Source: Albugo candida
Taxonomy: Eukaryota > Oomycota > Peronosporomycetes > Albuginales
Assembly: GCA_040437565.1 (NCBI GenBank)
Contig: JBDOQK010000059.1
Span: forward strand, 159,701-223,700
Length of the DNA: 64,000 nt
Direction: 5' to 3'
Both the position numbers and the translations under genes were made by a program. Below the pieces are notes generated by a model. The model was given only the letters and a program-made list of their open reading frames with translations, did not search any database and was not told the DNA's origin. Each line of letters begins with the position of its first letter. Position 1 is the stretch's first letter. Shown here piece by piece: positions 41,142-54,373 of this stretch.

Positions 41142-43600
41142 TCAATCCTTGACGCGTAGACGTCGGTGCGATTTAATCTTCCGTCTGTCCCGCTCAACCT
41201 TCTCCGCCTCAACGCCATCCTTGCCTTTGCTATACATTTCAATGTATCGCCAGGAAGTTCGAGCGTGCTTCCGAGTTTCCTTTATGCTCACTCCATCGAG
41301 GATACCATGGAGCCTCTCCCAAAGCGAGGTGAAATTATAATTACATTGGCTCCGAGCTGCTCTCTTGGCGGCTCCCCAGTACCTCTCGATGAAGTTNNNN
41401 NNNNNNNNNNNNNNNNNNNNNNNNNNNNNNNNNNNNNNNNNNNNNNNNNNNNNNNNNNNNNNNNNNNNNNNNNNNNNNNNNNNNNNNNNNNNNNNNGAAA
41501 TTATAATTACATTGGCTCCGAGCTGCTCTCTTGGCGGCTCCCCAGTACCTCTCGATGAAGTTGCACTCACAGTGTAACTTGGGGTAATATTCAAAAATGT
41601 GTCCTGCCTGCTTCACTTCCATCTCCAAGGCTGAATCCTGTTCAGCAAATTCGGGCTAAGCCATTAAGGCATGCCTCCAGCAGAAGTCATTTGTTGGAAG
41701 CGATGCCTTGGAATGGCAATCCAGATTCCAATTTACGTTGGGAGGAGGACCGATCCCGTTTTCCTTCAGCACCTGTGAGAGAGCAACGTGAGTAGTGAAT
41801 CGCATCAGTAAGATCTTGCAAGCACAGAGAAGAAAGCTTACCATATTGATATCCTTTAAGTAAATCTCTCCATTGTGGGCAAAACACATGGATTACCAGA
41901 TTTTTTGGTAATCGATGCTGTACCATCCATCTTTGTACTGGTATGTTTTCATCTTCTTGGGTTTGATTGTCATTCTGCCAGCCATCAGAGCGTTGAGAGC
42001 AAATGCCTGATGATTGAAGGATTGGGTCGAAAGGAAAAAGTCCTGCGAAAACAAAAATTAATCTTCAGTTCCAACTAGAAATGTGAAACAAGATATTTGA
42101 AAAACGCACCAATACATCCTGGATGAAGGATATTGAAAATGGGGATGGCCTTCCCATTGAATTGGCTAACCATGTCTTTACTTTTCCATTAACCATATTT
42201 GTTCTTGCCTGACTTGATGATCTCTCTGGCTGATGGTGAAGTGAGCCCATTCTCCCTCGCTTGCTGATCAGTGACTTTCATGGGCCCATGGCACGGGCGC
42301 AGAAAGTCACTGATCATGATTGACCCCCTGGTCCTTTCTTCCTTATCCAAATATCGCCTTCTTCTACCCAGAACTCCTCGCTTTCATCGATGCTGTAGAA
42401 GGTAGACTCATCGTGCCTCACATGCACATACTTGTTGTCCCACACTTCCACCTGGCCTTCCACCAGCACATGCATCTCCTCTCCAGTCCAATAATCCATC
42501 TTCTTTTTGTACTCAATCATCCTCTTTGACCAACCCTCTCTATACTTCACCACATCCTCCCTTTCATGACCGTCCATATACAGCTGCTTTCCCATTTACT
42601 TTGTTTGAATCCCCATATCTTCAGGTACTTGACCACTGTCAAGTAGCTGATCTTCTGCTCCTTCTCTCCCAGGACCTTTGAGAAAATGCTGTTTTGAAGG
42701 ACCATTTGGAGCTCTTTGGGCGATCTTTCATTGAGCTTCTCCCCCTCGTCCATGACAGGCACTCTCTCTGGATATCAAGGTCTGCCAGGATCTCTCTCCT
42801 TTTTGAATGTCGGCCTTGCTGATGTGCTGAAAGGGCTTTGCTGACCAAGTACCGATCTGCCCAAAGCCCAACGTTCCTGCAGACCCTGTCTGACGTCTTG
42901 TGCAGTTTATCGTTGGCTGCAGTAGCTGACGCTTCCTTCTTTCTCATGCCCTGGTAAAGCCGTCCTTTCAGATACTGGAGGATGGCCATAAGTCTTAAAA
43001 CAAGATAAGGTGGGAATTTTCCCCAGCTGCTGTCTGGTTCTGTATGCCCTTCTACCCTTCCTTCAAACCGTTAATGGCCTCTTCCATTCTGTCTTCTTCT
43101 TCTCCCTCTTCTCCATTCTGCTCACTACTCTCATCTTCTTATGCAATGAACAGATCCTTTCTTTTACTTGCTGGTGGCTCCTGAACTGCTGGTTTGAAGT
43201 AGATGTCCAGCCTCTGCAGGTTATTCTCCTTGACATACTTCTCCCTCCTCCAGTTGGTGTTTTTGATATCTCTGCCAAGGTATGTAAAGAGTTAGAGGGT
43301 AAAGAACGTTTGTGGCAAAAGAAGCCAGCTCACCTTAAATAGGTAGAAGATCTCTTCTTCTTCTCCTTCTTTTCCTTCTCCAGCTAAGCCTGGAAACAGC
43401 AATTCTCTTTTGTAGCTGATCTGTGTCTGTTTCTAGCCAGTCTTCTTCACCTTCCTCTTCCCCTTTGCTTCCTCTTCCTCTTCCTCCTCTCCACTCCAGT
43501 CTGACATGAGGTTATGACAGTCGAGATTCTCTGCTGCCCCTTCTTGTTGTTGGCTTGGTGCAAGTTGGCTAATAGGGCCAGCCTTCTTCTTCTGGGAGGA
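41142..43600 (-). mobile_element. broken DDE DNA transposon, copy 1
   Basis: Minus-strand fragments of a DDE transposase lie in order. A Glu-rich N-terminal region lies at about 43,340-43,560 (pyrimidine-rich on the plus strand). A fragment with LQYLKGRLYQGMRKKEASA follows (42639-42989). Next comes one with YMDGHEREDVVKYREGW and VRHDESTFYSIDE (42314-42595), which carries the first catalytic Asp. Last is a C-terminal part with CNFIERYWGAAKRAARSQC (41166-41594), which carries the catalytic Glu. The family also occurs at 44081-48886. The frames are interrupted, so it is not autonomous. A gap at 41397-41496 has a 66-bp overlap (41331-41396 = 41497-41562). I did not find its terminal repeats. Confidence 0.7.
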
Positions 43601-44527
43601 GCCATTATAAAAACAAATATTGAATTTTTTTTCTTGAAATGTCTTTTTTAATGGTTTAATTCGATAATACGTGCAGAGCCTTACCAGCTTTACTCAAATC
43701 TACATTCTCATCTTTAAAAAATAACTTTAAATAATACTTGAAATAATTTGAATTTCAAAAAATTTAACTTCAAGTGAACATATTTGAAAAATAGCTTTAG
43801 TAATTCACAAAACTCCTTGGATGGATTTGTTAAAGAAAATTTGCCCGAAATTGAAACAAAAAAAAATGCTTCGCGCCATAGCGATGTTCTCATGCATCAC
43901 ACCCTCGTCTCAGGCGAGTGGTACCGTCCCAAAAAGCCTGGACGAAAAAAATCCTGTCATTGGTGGAAATTTTGTAATGCCAAGTCTTGATGGTGTAGAC
44001 CACATCGGACACTAAAGGCCATGCTGAAGATTCTAATATTACAATTCCCGCAGTTAGCAACCTGAAACTTAATGAATGTATAGTGCACGGCACCTATAAT
44101 AGCACGTCCACCCGGTGCGCAAGAATTTTTTGGGACACCCAATTACCCACACAGACAAAAATATCTCTTTATATCTTAAAAGTACATTGCCGTGGATTTC
44201 TGGTAATAGAGTTGGATTTTTGCAAAATTTCTTTTTGATGAAGTTAGAAGCCTTTGAAGTTCGGCATATTTTCGTGATTATGTATGGAGCTATGGAAATT
44301 TGGCCGGACATCTAAGAATAGATACTTATTTTAACCAATTAGAAATGACCAACTAAAAATATATAATTGTTTTAGCCAATTAGAAAGGACCATATAAAAA
44401 TAGATAGTGTGTTAGAAGTCTGATACAGACTTACATATTTTCTTTGTTGGTTATGTGTATATCTGTAATCTAGTTTAAAAGTGCATTAAACAGAGGCTGG
44501 AATGCGACGGTGTGAACGGTACTTCTT

Positions 44528-45249
44528 CACTGCATATTCGGCAGCTTTTCCACTGAGATTTTTACGGTAGACATCCATGTACCGCTGTGTCTTTCATGCA
44601 AATCGGCGAATTGTTGTCAAGCTGATTGAGAACATGGCAGAGGGGGCAGTTTGTTGCAAGCCAGCCCAGGAGTGATTGCAGTGCTTTTGTGTGTACTGCT
44701 TTGCGGCGCCCCAAAAGTTCTCAATGTAGTTCAACTCGCAATGGGATTTGGTGTAAAATATAATTTTATGCTCAGCTGCTGTAATCACCTCCTCAAGTAA
44801 TCCACGCTGGGCCACAAAATCTGGCTGTCGGGACATGANNNNNNNNNNNNNNNNNNNNNNNNNNNNNNNNNNNNNNNNNNNNNNNNNNNNNNNNNNNNNN
44901 NNNNNNNNNNNNNNNNNNNNNNNNNNNNNNNNNNNNNNCACTGCATATTCGGCAGCTTTTCCACTGAGATTTTTACGGTAGACATCCATGTACCGCTGTG
45001 TCTTTCATGCAAATCGGCGAATTGTTGTCAAGCTGATTGAGAACATGGCAGAGGGGGCAGTTTGTTGCAAGCCAGCCCAGGAGTGATTGCAGTGCTTTTG
45101 TGTGTACTGCTTTGCGGCGCCCCAAAAGTTCTCAATGTAGTTCAACTCGCAATGGGATTTGGTGTAAAATATAATTTTATGCTCAGCTGCTGTAATCACC
45201 TCCTCAAGTAATCCACGCTGGGCCACAAAATCTGGCTGTCGGGACATGA
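44528..45249. repeat. 311-bp assembly overlap around a 100-N gap
   Basis: Bases 44528-44838 recur at 44939-45249 on either side of the N run (44839-44938). Gap-edge coincidence marks unmerged contig ends, so the transposase C-terminus is printed twice. Confidence 0.9.
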
Positions 45250-45499
45250 AAGTTGAGCGCAGCAAGAAAGAGTATCAGAGCATCTGGCATCACTTGGGCA
45301 AACCAAACATAAGCCAGGTTGCCAAAGACCACGTTCGCTTAAAACAGCCTTTATTCCCTTTTGTTTACCACGTACTTCCTCATTCTCATAATCGTCTGAA
45401 TAAACCATGCTCTGTGGCACATTGTCTCCATAAGTCGTTGGCCTTGAGAAAAGCACAGATTAATTAATTGTTTACAGTAACTACTGTGATGATTTATTT

Positions 45500-46872
45500 A
45501 AGGGAGCCACTATGGCTACAGACAAAACTACTACGGCCACAGACCCTTAATTTAACCAATCACAGCTCACAAAATTGAATTGTTGCTAATTATGCCAGCC
45601 AATCAGGTCATTTGTATACTTTTATACACAAGCTCATTCACTAGATATCCGCAACACTCTCAGCAGGCACGGACATGGAGAAGCAGCAGAACGAGCAAAT
45701 CACCGCGCGAAAGACCATGGAAGAGCATATGAATGTGGTAGCTGCTGCAAATGGCTATGGAATCGTCACCAAGTCCTCATACAGGCAACGANNNNNNNNN
45801 NNNNNNNNNNNNNNNNNNNNNNNNNNNNNNNNNNNNNNNNNNNNNNNNNNNNNNNNNNNNNNNNNNNNNNNNNNNNNNNNNNNNNNNNNNNGGGGATACC
45901 TTGCGAGCATCAGTTGCGGCAGATCGTCGCAAGCGGGAGGAGGCTTGCATTGAGTGCGATTTGGATGTTCATTGGCACCTTCATCAACTCTCTTCAGTAC
46001 GACCTCCAGTTGCAGGCCACCCAGATGATGCTTTGCCAGTCCTTTTCGAAAAATTGCGCGACAATCTCAGCAACCTACCTCGAAACCAGAAAGAGGCAGT
46101 CTTGGACGATCTGGAAGAGATATTACAGGTATTTCTGGGCGATTGTTTTTTTTCGTTTGATATTTTAATGGGTACCAACTCTGTTTAGATAAGCAAACAC
46201 CACAAGTCCTCGAAGAGGCAGAGGTTGCTCGAACGAGAGGAAGACCAAGCGGAACGAGCAACAAAACCTCGACGCGACGAGAACCTTCTCAATTTGAATA
46301 CGTGGAGGGAATGCCTCGCAGGAAGAGGAAGGCGACGACGTGCGGTTCTTGGCATCAAGCGGGGCACCGACGTACCGACGTTGACCCTTCAATGAACAGA
46401 GCCGAAGTCAATATCTCGCAACAGTTGAACATCATCCCATCGAAGATTCTCAACTGCAACAGCCTGTTGATTTCGGTTCCGAGTGGACCGTTGTTTAAAC
46501 CGCTGTCGGTCGCCCACTTTCAGATTAGGTTTAGCATGGCTGGTTGTGAGAGCACACGGTCAATGAGAAAAAAGGCTAAATGTAATCACTTCTACTACTG
46601 TCCTCGTTCCTCCAAAGTCTAACACAGCCACCTTCCTAACATCCAACTCCTTAGCGTATCTACTATTAACCTACCATATACAGATATCAGGAAAAAAAAC
46701 GTACCTACGGTAGAACAATACAAACAAAAACAGCGTAAGAAACAGAATGAGCTTGTGTATAAAAGTATACAAGTGACCGGATTGGCTGGCATAATTCAAT
46801 TTTGTGAGCTGTGATTGGTTAAGTTAAGTGTCTGTGGCCGTAGTATTAATGTCTGTGGCCATAGTGGCTCCC
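45500..46872. mobile_element. Mutator-like element (MULE) nested in the DDE transposon
   Basis: Terminal inverted repeats of about 130-140 bp (45500-45639 and 46745-46872) begin GGGAGCCACTATGG. They share long identical blocks such as AACCAATCACAGCTCACAAA, and TATACTTTTATACACAAGCT. The 9-bp direct repeat TTTATTTAA flanks the unit (45491-45499, 46873-46881). Long TIRs with a 9-bp target duplication are the mark of Mutator-like elements. The interior keeps only a short plus-strand coding region (from ATG 45675), whose start (MNVVAAANGYGIVTKSSYRQ) resembles the FAR1/WRKY-like zinc finger N-terminus of MULE proteins. A further region ends about 46390, with a likely intron at about 46126-46186. 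No transposase core is seen, so it is probably non-autonomous. A gap without repeated flanks (45792-45891) lies inside. Confidence 0.85.
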
Positions 46873-48212
46873 TTTATTTAACTCATTCCTCATTTTCGGT
46901 TGTTTTCCACCCGGGCCAAGGTTCATTCTCTTTGCAACGAGTGCATCACCAGCAAAAGCAGCATGACTGGTTGCATTGTCGAAGGCAAATAAAGCTTGAG
47001 ATCCAAGAAATTGAGCATTGAAGATTGGAATAGCTTTGTGACGGACTTGTGCATGCAGATGCTCTACTGTCCACCAGCCATCGTTACTCTTTCCAGGCTT
47101 CATGTAAACACAGCACTCTTTTGGCACTCAGGATACTCAAGCTGCTTTGCTTCATCGAGCGCCAAGCGCCCGCAAACATCAGTCAAAAAGTCGCTAACGT
47201 GAAGGGAACGTCCTTGTCCTTTTTTCGCAATGGCTGCTTTCCCTCCGGCATCCAGAGTTTCCTTTGACCATCATTTGCTAAGAAACACTCTTATCATGCG
47301 TAATCAATGGTTCCACACCATCTGCAAGCCACGCCATAACTTCCATATTTTCACCAGAGAAAACTGGAAACCTATGGACATATGCCTCCATTAGTGCAAG
47401 AAACCCACGTCGCGTCGGTATGCCACAACATCAGCACGCTCATGTCCATCAATGTAGAGACCTTTGCGGACCACTCGAAAGCCAAGCTTCATTTCTTTCA
47501 CCCATCGCATAGCAGTTAGGGATGATATTGTTGATGGTGGTGCATAACCGAGGGAAGGAAGAATCACATCATTAATGTGAATTGTAAGGTTGGTGATGTC
47601 AACTACGAATTTATTTTTGCGCAAATAGGTCTTTAATTGCCCCACAATGTCCTCATCCCATATAAACGACCAACTCTTTGCGTGTTTTCCTTGTCGGGAC
47701 ATTGGCAGCTTGTGGTCCTTTAGAAATGCACGTGACCACGTGCGTAAAGACGGTGAGAAGTATGGGCCCTTTCCTATGGCTGTGGTGAAAAAGTCGCTTG
47801 CGCTCGTGCGACTTCTCCCAATTTTTGTAAAGACGAAGATACAAACTCAAAGCTTGCACGCGTAGCTGCTCTGCCCCATTCAGCTTCTTTGCTTTGTCAA
47901 TTTTGACAATCTTGACAATCTTTGCCAATTCTTCTATTGTACTGTCAAAGCTCCCCTCTTCCCACAGGCTATCTTCAATATCGTCAGTTTCGGAATCTTC
48001 CTCAGCAGAAACTTCTGCTGTCACAGGCTCTTGCCGCATGAAATAGCTGGTCAGCTTTCGTGAACCTTCTGCTGCCTTGCGCTGATTCTGTTTGTGACGT
48101 CGGCGTGCCCGTGGTGAATCACCACCGTAACGAAATGGGGGTTGGTGGTTGGTACTGGAGCAATAAGAGCTGGTGACATCGTCGCCTCCAACAGTTCTAC
48201 TGCACCTTCAGT

Positions 48213-48552
48213 CTGCTCTTCTTCCTTGTCACTTGTTGGTTCCTCTCCAAAAATTTCATTCTCCATGTCACTACCATCTATATTGTTTCCACTGTCAGAA
48301 TCCTGTGAAAATGGTGGTGAACTGTGATGATTNNNNNNNNNNNNNNNNNNNNNNNNNNNNNNNNNNNNNNNNNNNNNNNNNNNNNNNNNNNNNNNNNNNN
48401 NNNNNNNNNNNNNNNNNNNNNNNNNNNNNNNNCTGCTCTTCTTCCTTGTCACTTGTTGGTTCCTCTCCAAAAATTTCATTCTCCATGTCACTACCATCTA
48501 TATTGTTTCCACTGTCAGAATCCTGTGAAAATGGTGGTGAACTGTGATGATT
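48213..48552. repeat. 120-bp assembly overlap around a 100-N gap
   Basis: Bases 48213-48332 recur at 48433-48552, with the N run 48333-48432 between them. Unmerged contig ends within the transposon's acidic N-terminal region. Confidence 0.9.
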
Positions 48553-49861
48553 TTTTTGCGTTTCTGGCATTGTGCAAGTGTTTTTTGCGCTTTGATAGTT
48601 GTACCATGTTGACTAGCGAATGTTTTTTGCTGTTTAGAATGTTTGAGGGTGCTGGTTATGTATCTACTGTATGTAGTCTACATATATATCTACATAGGTG
48701 TCCACCCTATAGTTTCGCGTTACATATTATTGTCGGATTCCGATCGGTTCACAAAACAGATATTTCTCACGTTATTGGTTCACAAAACAGGTTTCTGTCA
48801 CGTTAGAAGTATACTCTGCATGAAATAGATTTTTGGAAATTTGGCCGCAAAACTATGGGGGTGTCGGTTATAGGTGTTGTGCACTATACTACTCATTTTT
48901 TATCGAAAGTCATGCCCCCTCCATAAAGTCCTTTATCAACAGATTATAAGCCTAAGATCGGGGGAATAACACGACTTATTGCGTTAACAACAATTGTTTT
49001 GAATGGGAGTTCAATGCTCGAATGAGATTAGCAAAGGAAGAACCTTCACGGACATATTGAGGCTGAAGAATCGAATGAGGCCGATCCGGCAATAGAAATG
49101 TAGAATATCAATGATGTTAAGGCCTTTGTCATTATTGCAACCATGATCTGCCCGAAGTTCCAGTCATTAATTCGTTCAGCTACACGCACAGCTGAAGCTA
49201 GGAGATCTTGCAAAACAGCGTTGTTTGACGTAACACGCACAATCGGATACAAATAAGACGACAAGTGCACGAATTCAGGATGGACAAGGGAGAAAACGAA
49301 TTGGAACATCTCAAGAAATTCGAGGAGATATGTACAAGAATGACTGTGATTGGATACAGCATGAATCAAGACGAATTACCCTGCTATTAGGCAGTCTGTC
49401 GGATGAGTACGGCTCAATCGTTAAAATATCCCAAACATAGATAAATTACAAGCGAAGCAGATGATCCGGCGAGAATATGAATCCCTGCAACGCAAGAAGT
49501 CTGGGGAACTTGCTTTGAAAACAACTAAGAAGTTAAGAAAACAAAAAGAAAAAAACCATAAACTGCGGGATGGAACAGCACAAAGTTTAGGGGGAAGTGT
49601 TTTGGAAGCGGAAGTACTGGTCATACAATTTCTGAGTGCCGAAAAAATTCGACAGCAGCCAAGGCGACAACCGAGCATCGAACATGCATTTCTGGCGTCA
49701 AATAATAAATCGGACATGAATTGGTTACTAAATAGTGGTGCCAGTAGTCACATGAGTTTATTTGTAGAAGAATTAACGGATCTCAAGCCACTCAAATCAT
49801 CAATTTAAATCGCTGTGACAAATGGCCTTCAACTCACAGCCACAAGAGCTGGAACGGTTCC

Positions 49862-50077
49862 TGTCGTTGAGTTCGTGAAAAGTATTTTATTATTTGGAAA
49901 GGTCCTTAGTTCGCTACCCTAATTCTAAGTCTTTCCCCTAGCAGGATTGCTCCCGCAAGCCTGTCATAAAACGTTGTAGGAGCACGTGTACTTACGCAAG
50001 GTATAGAATACGGAATTCGGATAATGACGTGTACGCCTATCTGTTAGGACCATGCTCTCAAAATGTTCATTGTGACA
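49862..50077 (-). repeat. gypsy LTR (downstream end)
   Basis: A 216-bp LTR beginning TGTCGT and ending TGTGACA, paired with 56820-57041. It abuts the GTTCC target duplication. Confidence 0.85.
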
Positions 50078-50657
50078 TCCCCCCGGAATTGACTTCGCAT
50101 TGGCTGGATTCTGGCAGAAGTTCTGACCAATGCGAAGCGTGCTTGATGTCTTTTGCATATTCCCAAGTGCTGTCATACTCTAGATAACCATGCAACCTAA
50201 CAAGCCATTGAAGCTGACCTTGACGGTTCCGCACTTTCAATAGTTTGTCCACGACGAATAAACCCTGACTTTATCGTTTTCTGCGATAGGCGCTCACCTC
50301 GATATCGGCCTCGTTCGGAATTTGCTTGGCGTTGGCGCATAATGTGTCAAAAGCTCGACATTAAGCGTTGAATGTTAGCGATAGCTTTGAAGGTAACTGG
50401 AGCTTGGCAACGTTCTAAATGATCATCTTGATGATGCGGAATGGCCCTATCGCCTTGCAGCCATTTCAGACGTTGTTTCGGCTCCATTGGCCATGGAGAA
50501 TCTTACGGGTAGATTTCTCGTGACCAGAAGGGCTAAACGTCCATCACTAAAGTCGACTTCTCAACGTTTTCTGTTATAATACCGTTTCTGCCGTTCCTGC
50601 TTGGCATTTAAATTTCTCCGCGTGCTTGCGATCGTCCACTAAGTTTTGAGCATAATA

Positions 50658-53600
50658 TGCAGCTGGAATAATCGTTTGCACATTTGATAAATCATTATGA
50701 GTAAGTGGGTACGGTTGGCGACCCGTATCAATTTGGAACGGAGGCAGCTTTGTGGACGTGCTAATAAGTGGTGCGTGTGCATACGCTATGGTTATCAAAT
50801 GATTAACCCAATCATCCCCATGGTACGAAACCATGCAACTTAATGCATCTTCAGGCACCAAGTTAGGACGCTCGGATTGGCTATCACTCTGATCCCGATG
50901 TGCAGTCTTCATGCTCAATTTCACTCCCATCAGTTGCATGAGTGATTTCCAAAATTTAGAGGAAATCTCGGGCCCCTGTCGCTTATGATAACTACGCGGT
51001 AATCCGTGATGGCGTATGACTCCATAAAAAAGATCTGAGCCACTTCTGCGGCGTCTACAATCGTCTGTGTTAGTATGCAACTCGCGCGTTTGGACAATTT
51101 ATCCACAGCCGTCATGGTTGAGGCCAATACTTGAGAAACTGGTAGACCAACCACAAAGTCCATAAATACCACTTCCCAATATTCTTTCGGAATTGGAATG
51201 GGCATGAACGTTCCGATTTTTTGAGGCTACCGGATTTCCATCTCATGCCTGTTAAACATGTAGATAATACCATCATGCTGTCTTGTATTGAGTGCACTGA
51301 ATTTTCGGATGTACTGCTGTCGGTCCGTCAAGCGATTCACTGATTATGTTAGTGCGAATTTTGTAAATGTTTGGGACACATAAGCGTTTTACATTGTGAT
51401 CCGATTGCAGATACACCAAGAATTTCAACTTCATTATTTTGACTTCATCGTGTGTTATAGAACCATTCCATACAGCACTGAAACTCGGATTTGTCTCCTA
51501 CATCTCTTGAAACAGTATTTTATTGACGTGCTCAAATGCGTCCTCACGATAGTATACTCGATGCTATGAACCTGATCGAGAGTGTCCGTGCTCGTAAAGT
51601 ATACTTAAGGCACTCCGATATCATGAGACTCCACTAAAAGGTCCACATCATCGAGAATCATGTGCAACGCAGCATTGTCGACGCGTCTGTAGGTGGATGC
51701 GGCCCGAAAATGACGACGATAAGCTGTACCGCGCTGAAAACAAATGTATCCACACGAGTGAACCGAAGGCTGCGAAGAACTTGCGAGGAGCTTCACAGGA
51801 TGGGACAATGCGTCTGCGACAACGTTACGTACTCCCTTGACGTGTTGGAGAACAAATCAAACTGCGAAAAAAGGTCAGGAATCGAGACAATTTCGGCGAC
51901 ACCTTTGGATGATGTAGCATCTAATGACACGCAGAACTTTCCGTATATACATCAAATGGCTAGCCGAGAAGATAGTGCCGCCCTTTCTCTAGTGTCATCT
52001 TGATGACCAATAATCCCTTCTCAAGTGGGGGCCAATGGATTTCCTGCTGGCCTACATTTGTTGAATAGAACACAATTGGATGATCGGCGCCACCAAATAT
52101 TTACGATAAAACTGCACTGATACAATATCCTGAAGCATCAGTTGTAAACAAGAACTTGGCAGAAAAGTCCGGCAGCTTTAATACACTGTCAACTTTAGAC
52201 CGAGAAACGCTTTCTTCGGGTCAGAACCCCAATGCCAGGAAGTATCCTTTTCCGTAAGCCGACTGAGAGGTAATGCATGCGTTGCAAAATCACATTTAAA
52301 ACGGCGATAGTATCCTGCCAAGACAAGAAAGCTAAGTAATTCCTGCTTCGATCGTGGCGCAGCCATTTGTGCAATCGCAACGATTTCTTCTTGCCAACCG
52401 ATAGTCCTTGACCAGATACAGTGTGTCCGAGAAAGGCAACTGCAGTTAGACCAAACGAGCACATCNNNNNNNNNNNNNNNNNNNNNNNNNNNNNNNNNNN
52501 NNNNNNNNNNNNNNNNNNNNNNNNNNNNNNNNNNNNNNNNNNNNNNNNNNNNNNNNNNNNNNNNNTGCAGCTGGAATAATCGTTTGCACATTTGATAAAT
52601 CATTATGAGTAAGTGGGTACGGTTGGCGACCCGTATCAATTTGGAACGGAGGCAGCTTTGTGGACGTGCTAATAAGTGGTGCGTGTGCATACGCTATGGT
52701 TATCAAATGATTAACCCAATCATCCCCATGGTACGAAACCATGCAACTTAATGCATCTTCAGGCACCAAGTTAGGACGCTCGGATTGGCTATCACTCTGA
52801 TCCCGATGTGCAGTCTTCATGCTCAATTTCACTCCCATCAGTTGCATGAGTGATTTCCAAAATTTAGAGGAAATCTCGGGCCCCTGTCGCTTATGATAAC
52901 TACGCGGTAATCCGTGATGGCGTATGACTCCATAAAAAAGATCTGAGCCACTTCTGCGGCGTCTACAATCGTCTGTGTTAGTATGCAACTCGCGCGTTTG
53001 GACAATTTATCCACAGCCGTCATGGTTGAGGCCAATACTTGAGAAACTGGTAGACCAACCACAAAGTCCATAAATACCACTTCCCAATATTCTTTCGGAA
53101 TTGGAATGGGCATGAACGTTCCGATTTTTTGAGGCTACCGGATTTCCATCTCATGCCTGTTAAACATGTAGATAATACCATCATGCTGTCTTGTATTGAG
53201 TGCACTGAATTTTCGGATGTACTGCTGTCGGTCCGTCAAGCGATTCACTGATTATGTTAGTGCGAATTTTGTAAATGTTTGGGACACATAAGCGTTTTAC
53301 ATTGTGATCCGATTGCAGATACACCAAGAATTTCAACTTCATTATTTTGACTTCATCGTGTGTTATAGAACCATTCCATACAGCACTGAAACTCGGATTT
53401 GTCTCCTACATCTCTTGAAACAGTATTTTATTGACGTGCTCAAATGCGTCCTCACGATAGTATACTCGATGCTATGAACCTGATCGAGAGTGTCCGTGCT
53501 CGTAAAGTATACTTAAGGCACTCCGATATCATGAGACTCCACTAAAAGGTCCACATCATCGAGAATCATGTGCAACGCAGCATTGTCGACGCGTCTGTAG

Positions 53601-54373
53601 GTGGATGCGGCCCGAAAATGACGACGATAAGCTGTACCGCGCTGAAAACAAATGTATCCACACGAGTGAACCGAAGGCTGCGAAGAACTTGCGAGGAGCT
53701 TCACAGGATGGGACAATGCGTCTGCGACAACGTTACGTACTCCCTTGACGTGTTGGAGAACAAATCAAACTGCGAAAAAAGGTCAGGAATCGAGACAATT
53801 TCGGCGACACCTTTGGATGATGTAGCATCTAATGACACGCAGAACTTTCCGTATATACATCAAATGGCTAGCCGAGAAGATAGTGCCGCCCTTTCTCTAG
53901 TGTCATCTTGATGACCAATAATCCCTTCTCAAGTGGGGGCCAATGGATTTCCTGCTGGCCTACATTTGTTGAATAGAACACAATTGGATGATCGGCGCCA
54001 CCAAATATTTACGATAAAACTGCACTGATACAATATCCTGAAGCATCAGTTGTAAACAAGAACTTGGCAGAAAAGTCCGGCAGCTTTAATACACTGTCAA
54101 CTTTAGACCGAGAAACGCTTTCTTCGGGTCAGAACCCCAATGCCAGGAAGTATCCTTTTCCGTAAGCCGACTGAGAGGTAATGCATGCGTTGCAAAATCA
54201 CATTTAAAACGGCGATAGTATCCTGCCAAGACAAGAAAGCTAAGTAATTCCTGCTTCGATCGTGGCGCAGCCATTTGTGCAATCGCAACGATTTCTTCTT
54301 GCCAACCGATAGTCCTTGACCAGATACAGTGTGTCCGAGAAAGGCAACTGCAGTTAGACCAAACGAGCACATC
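50658..54373. repeat. 1808-bp assembly overlap around a 100-N gap
   Basis: Bases 50658-52465 recur as 52566-54373, with the N run 52466-52565 between them. The same short frames appear in both copies. The doubled integrase segment in the gypsy element is thus an artefact, not an internal duplication. Confidence 0.92.

Larger units (their letters stand above)
44081..48886 (-). mobile_element. TA-flanked DDE (Tc1/mariner-type) DNA transposon, copy 2
   Basis: The ends are inverted repeats (left TAGTGCACGGCACCTATAA, right the reverse complement with TAGTGCACAACACCTATAA). TA lies on each side (44079-44080, 48887-48888), the insertion target of the Tc1/mariner superfamily. Minus-strand transposase remains are a Glu/Asp-rich N-terminus (48051-48570), SLYLRLYKNWEKS (47653-48039), YIDGHERADVVAYRRD (47391-47702), LFAFDNATSHAAFAGD with the second Asp (46846-47127), a cysteine cluster (45196-45456), and CELNYIENFWGAAKQ with the Glu (44594-45265). 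The C-terminus ends at about 44486 (KKYRSHRRIPASV). A Mutator-like element interrupts it, and two assembly overlaps inflate it. The true length without these is about 2.8 kb. Confidence 0.82.
43985..48941 (+). repeat. left LTR of the copia element, split by a DNA transposon
   Basis: The LTR sequence is 43985-44080 plus 48889-48941, matching the right LTR (for example TTGATGGTGTAGACCAC, and the end TATCAACA). The DDE transposon lies between the two parts with a TA duplication. Confidence 0.8.

Noticed and set aside
50658-54373. Internal duplication of an integrase segment in the gypsy element
   Set aside because: The repeat ends coincide with the N gap; it is an unmerged contig overlap.
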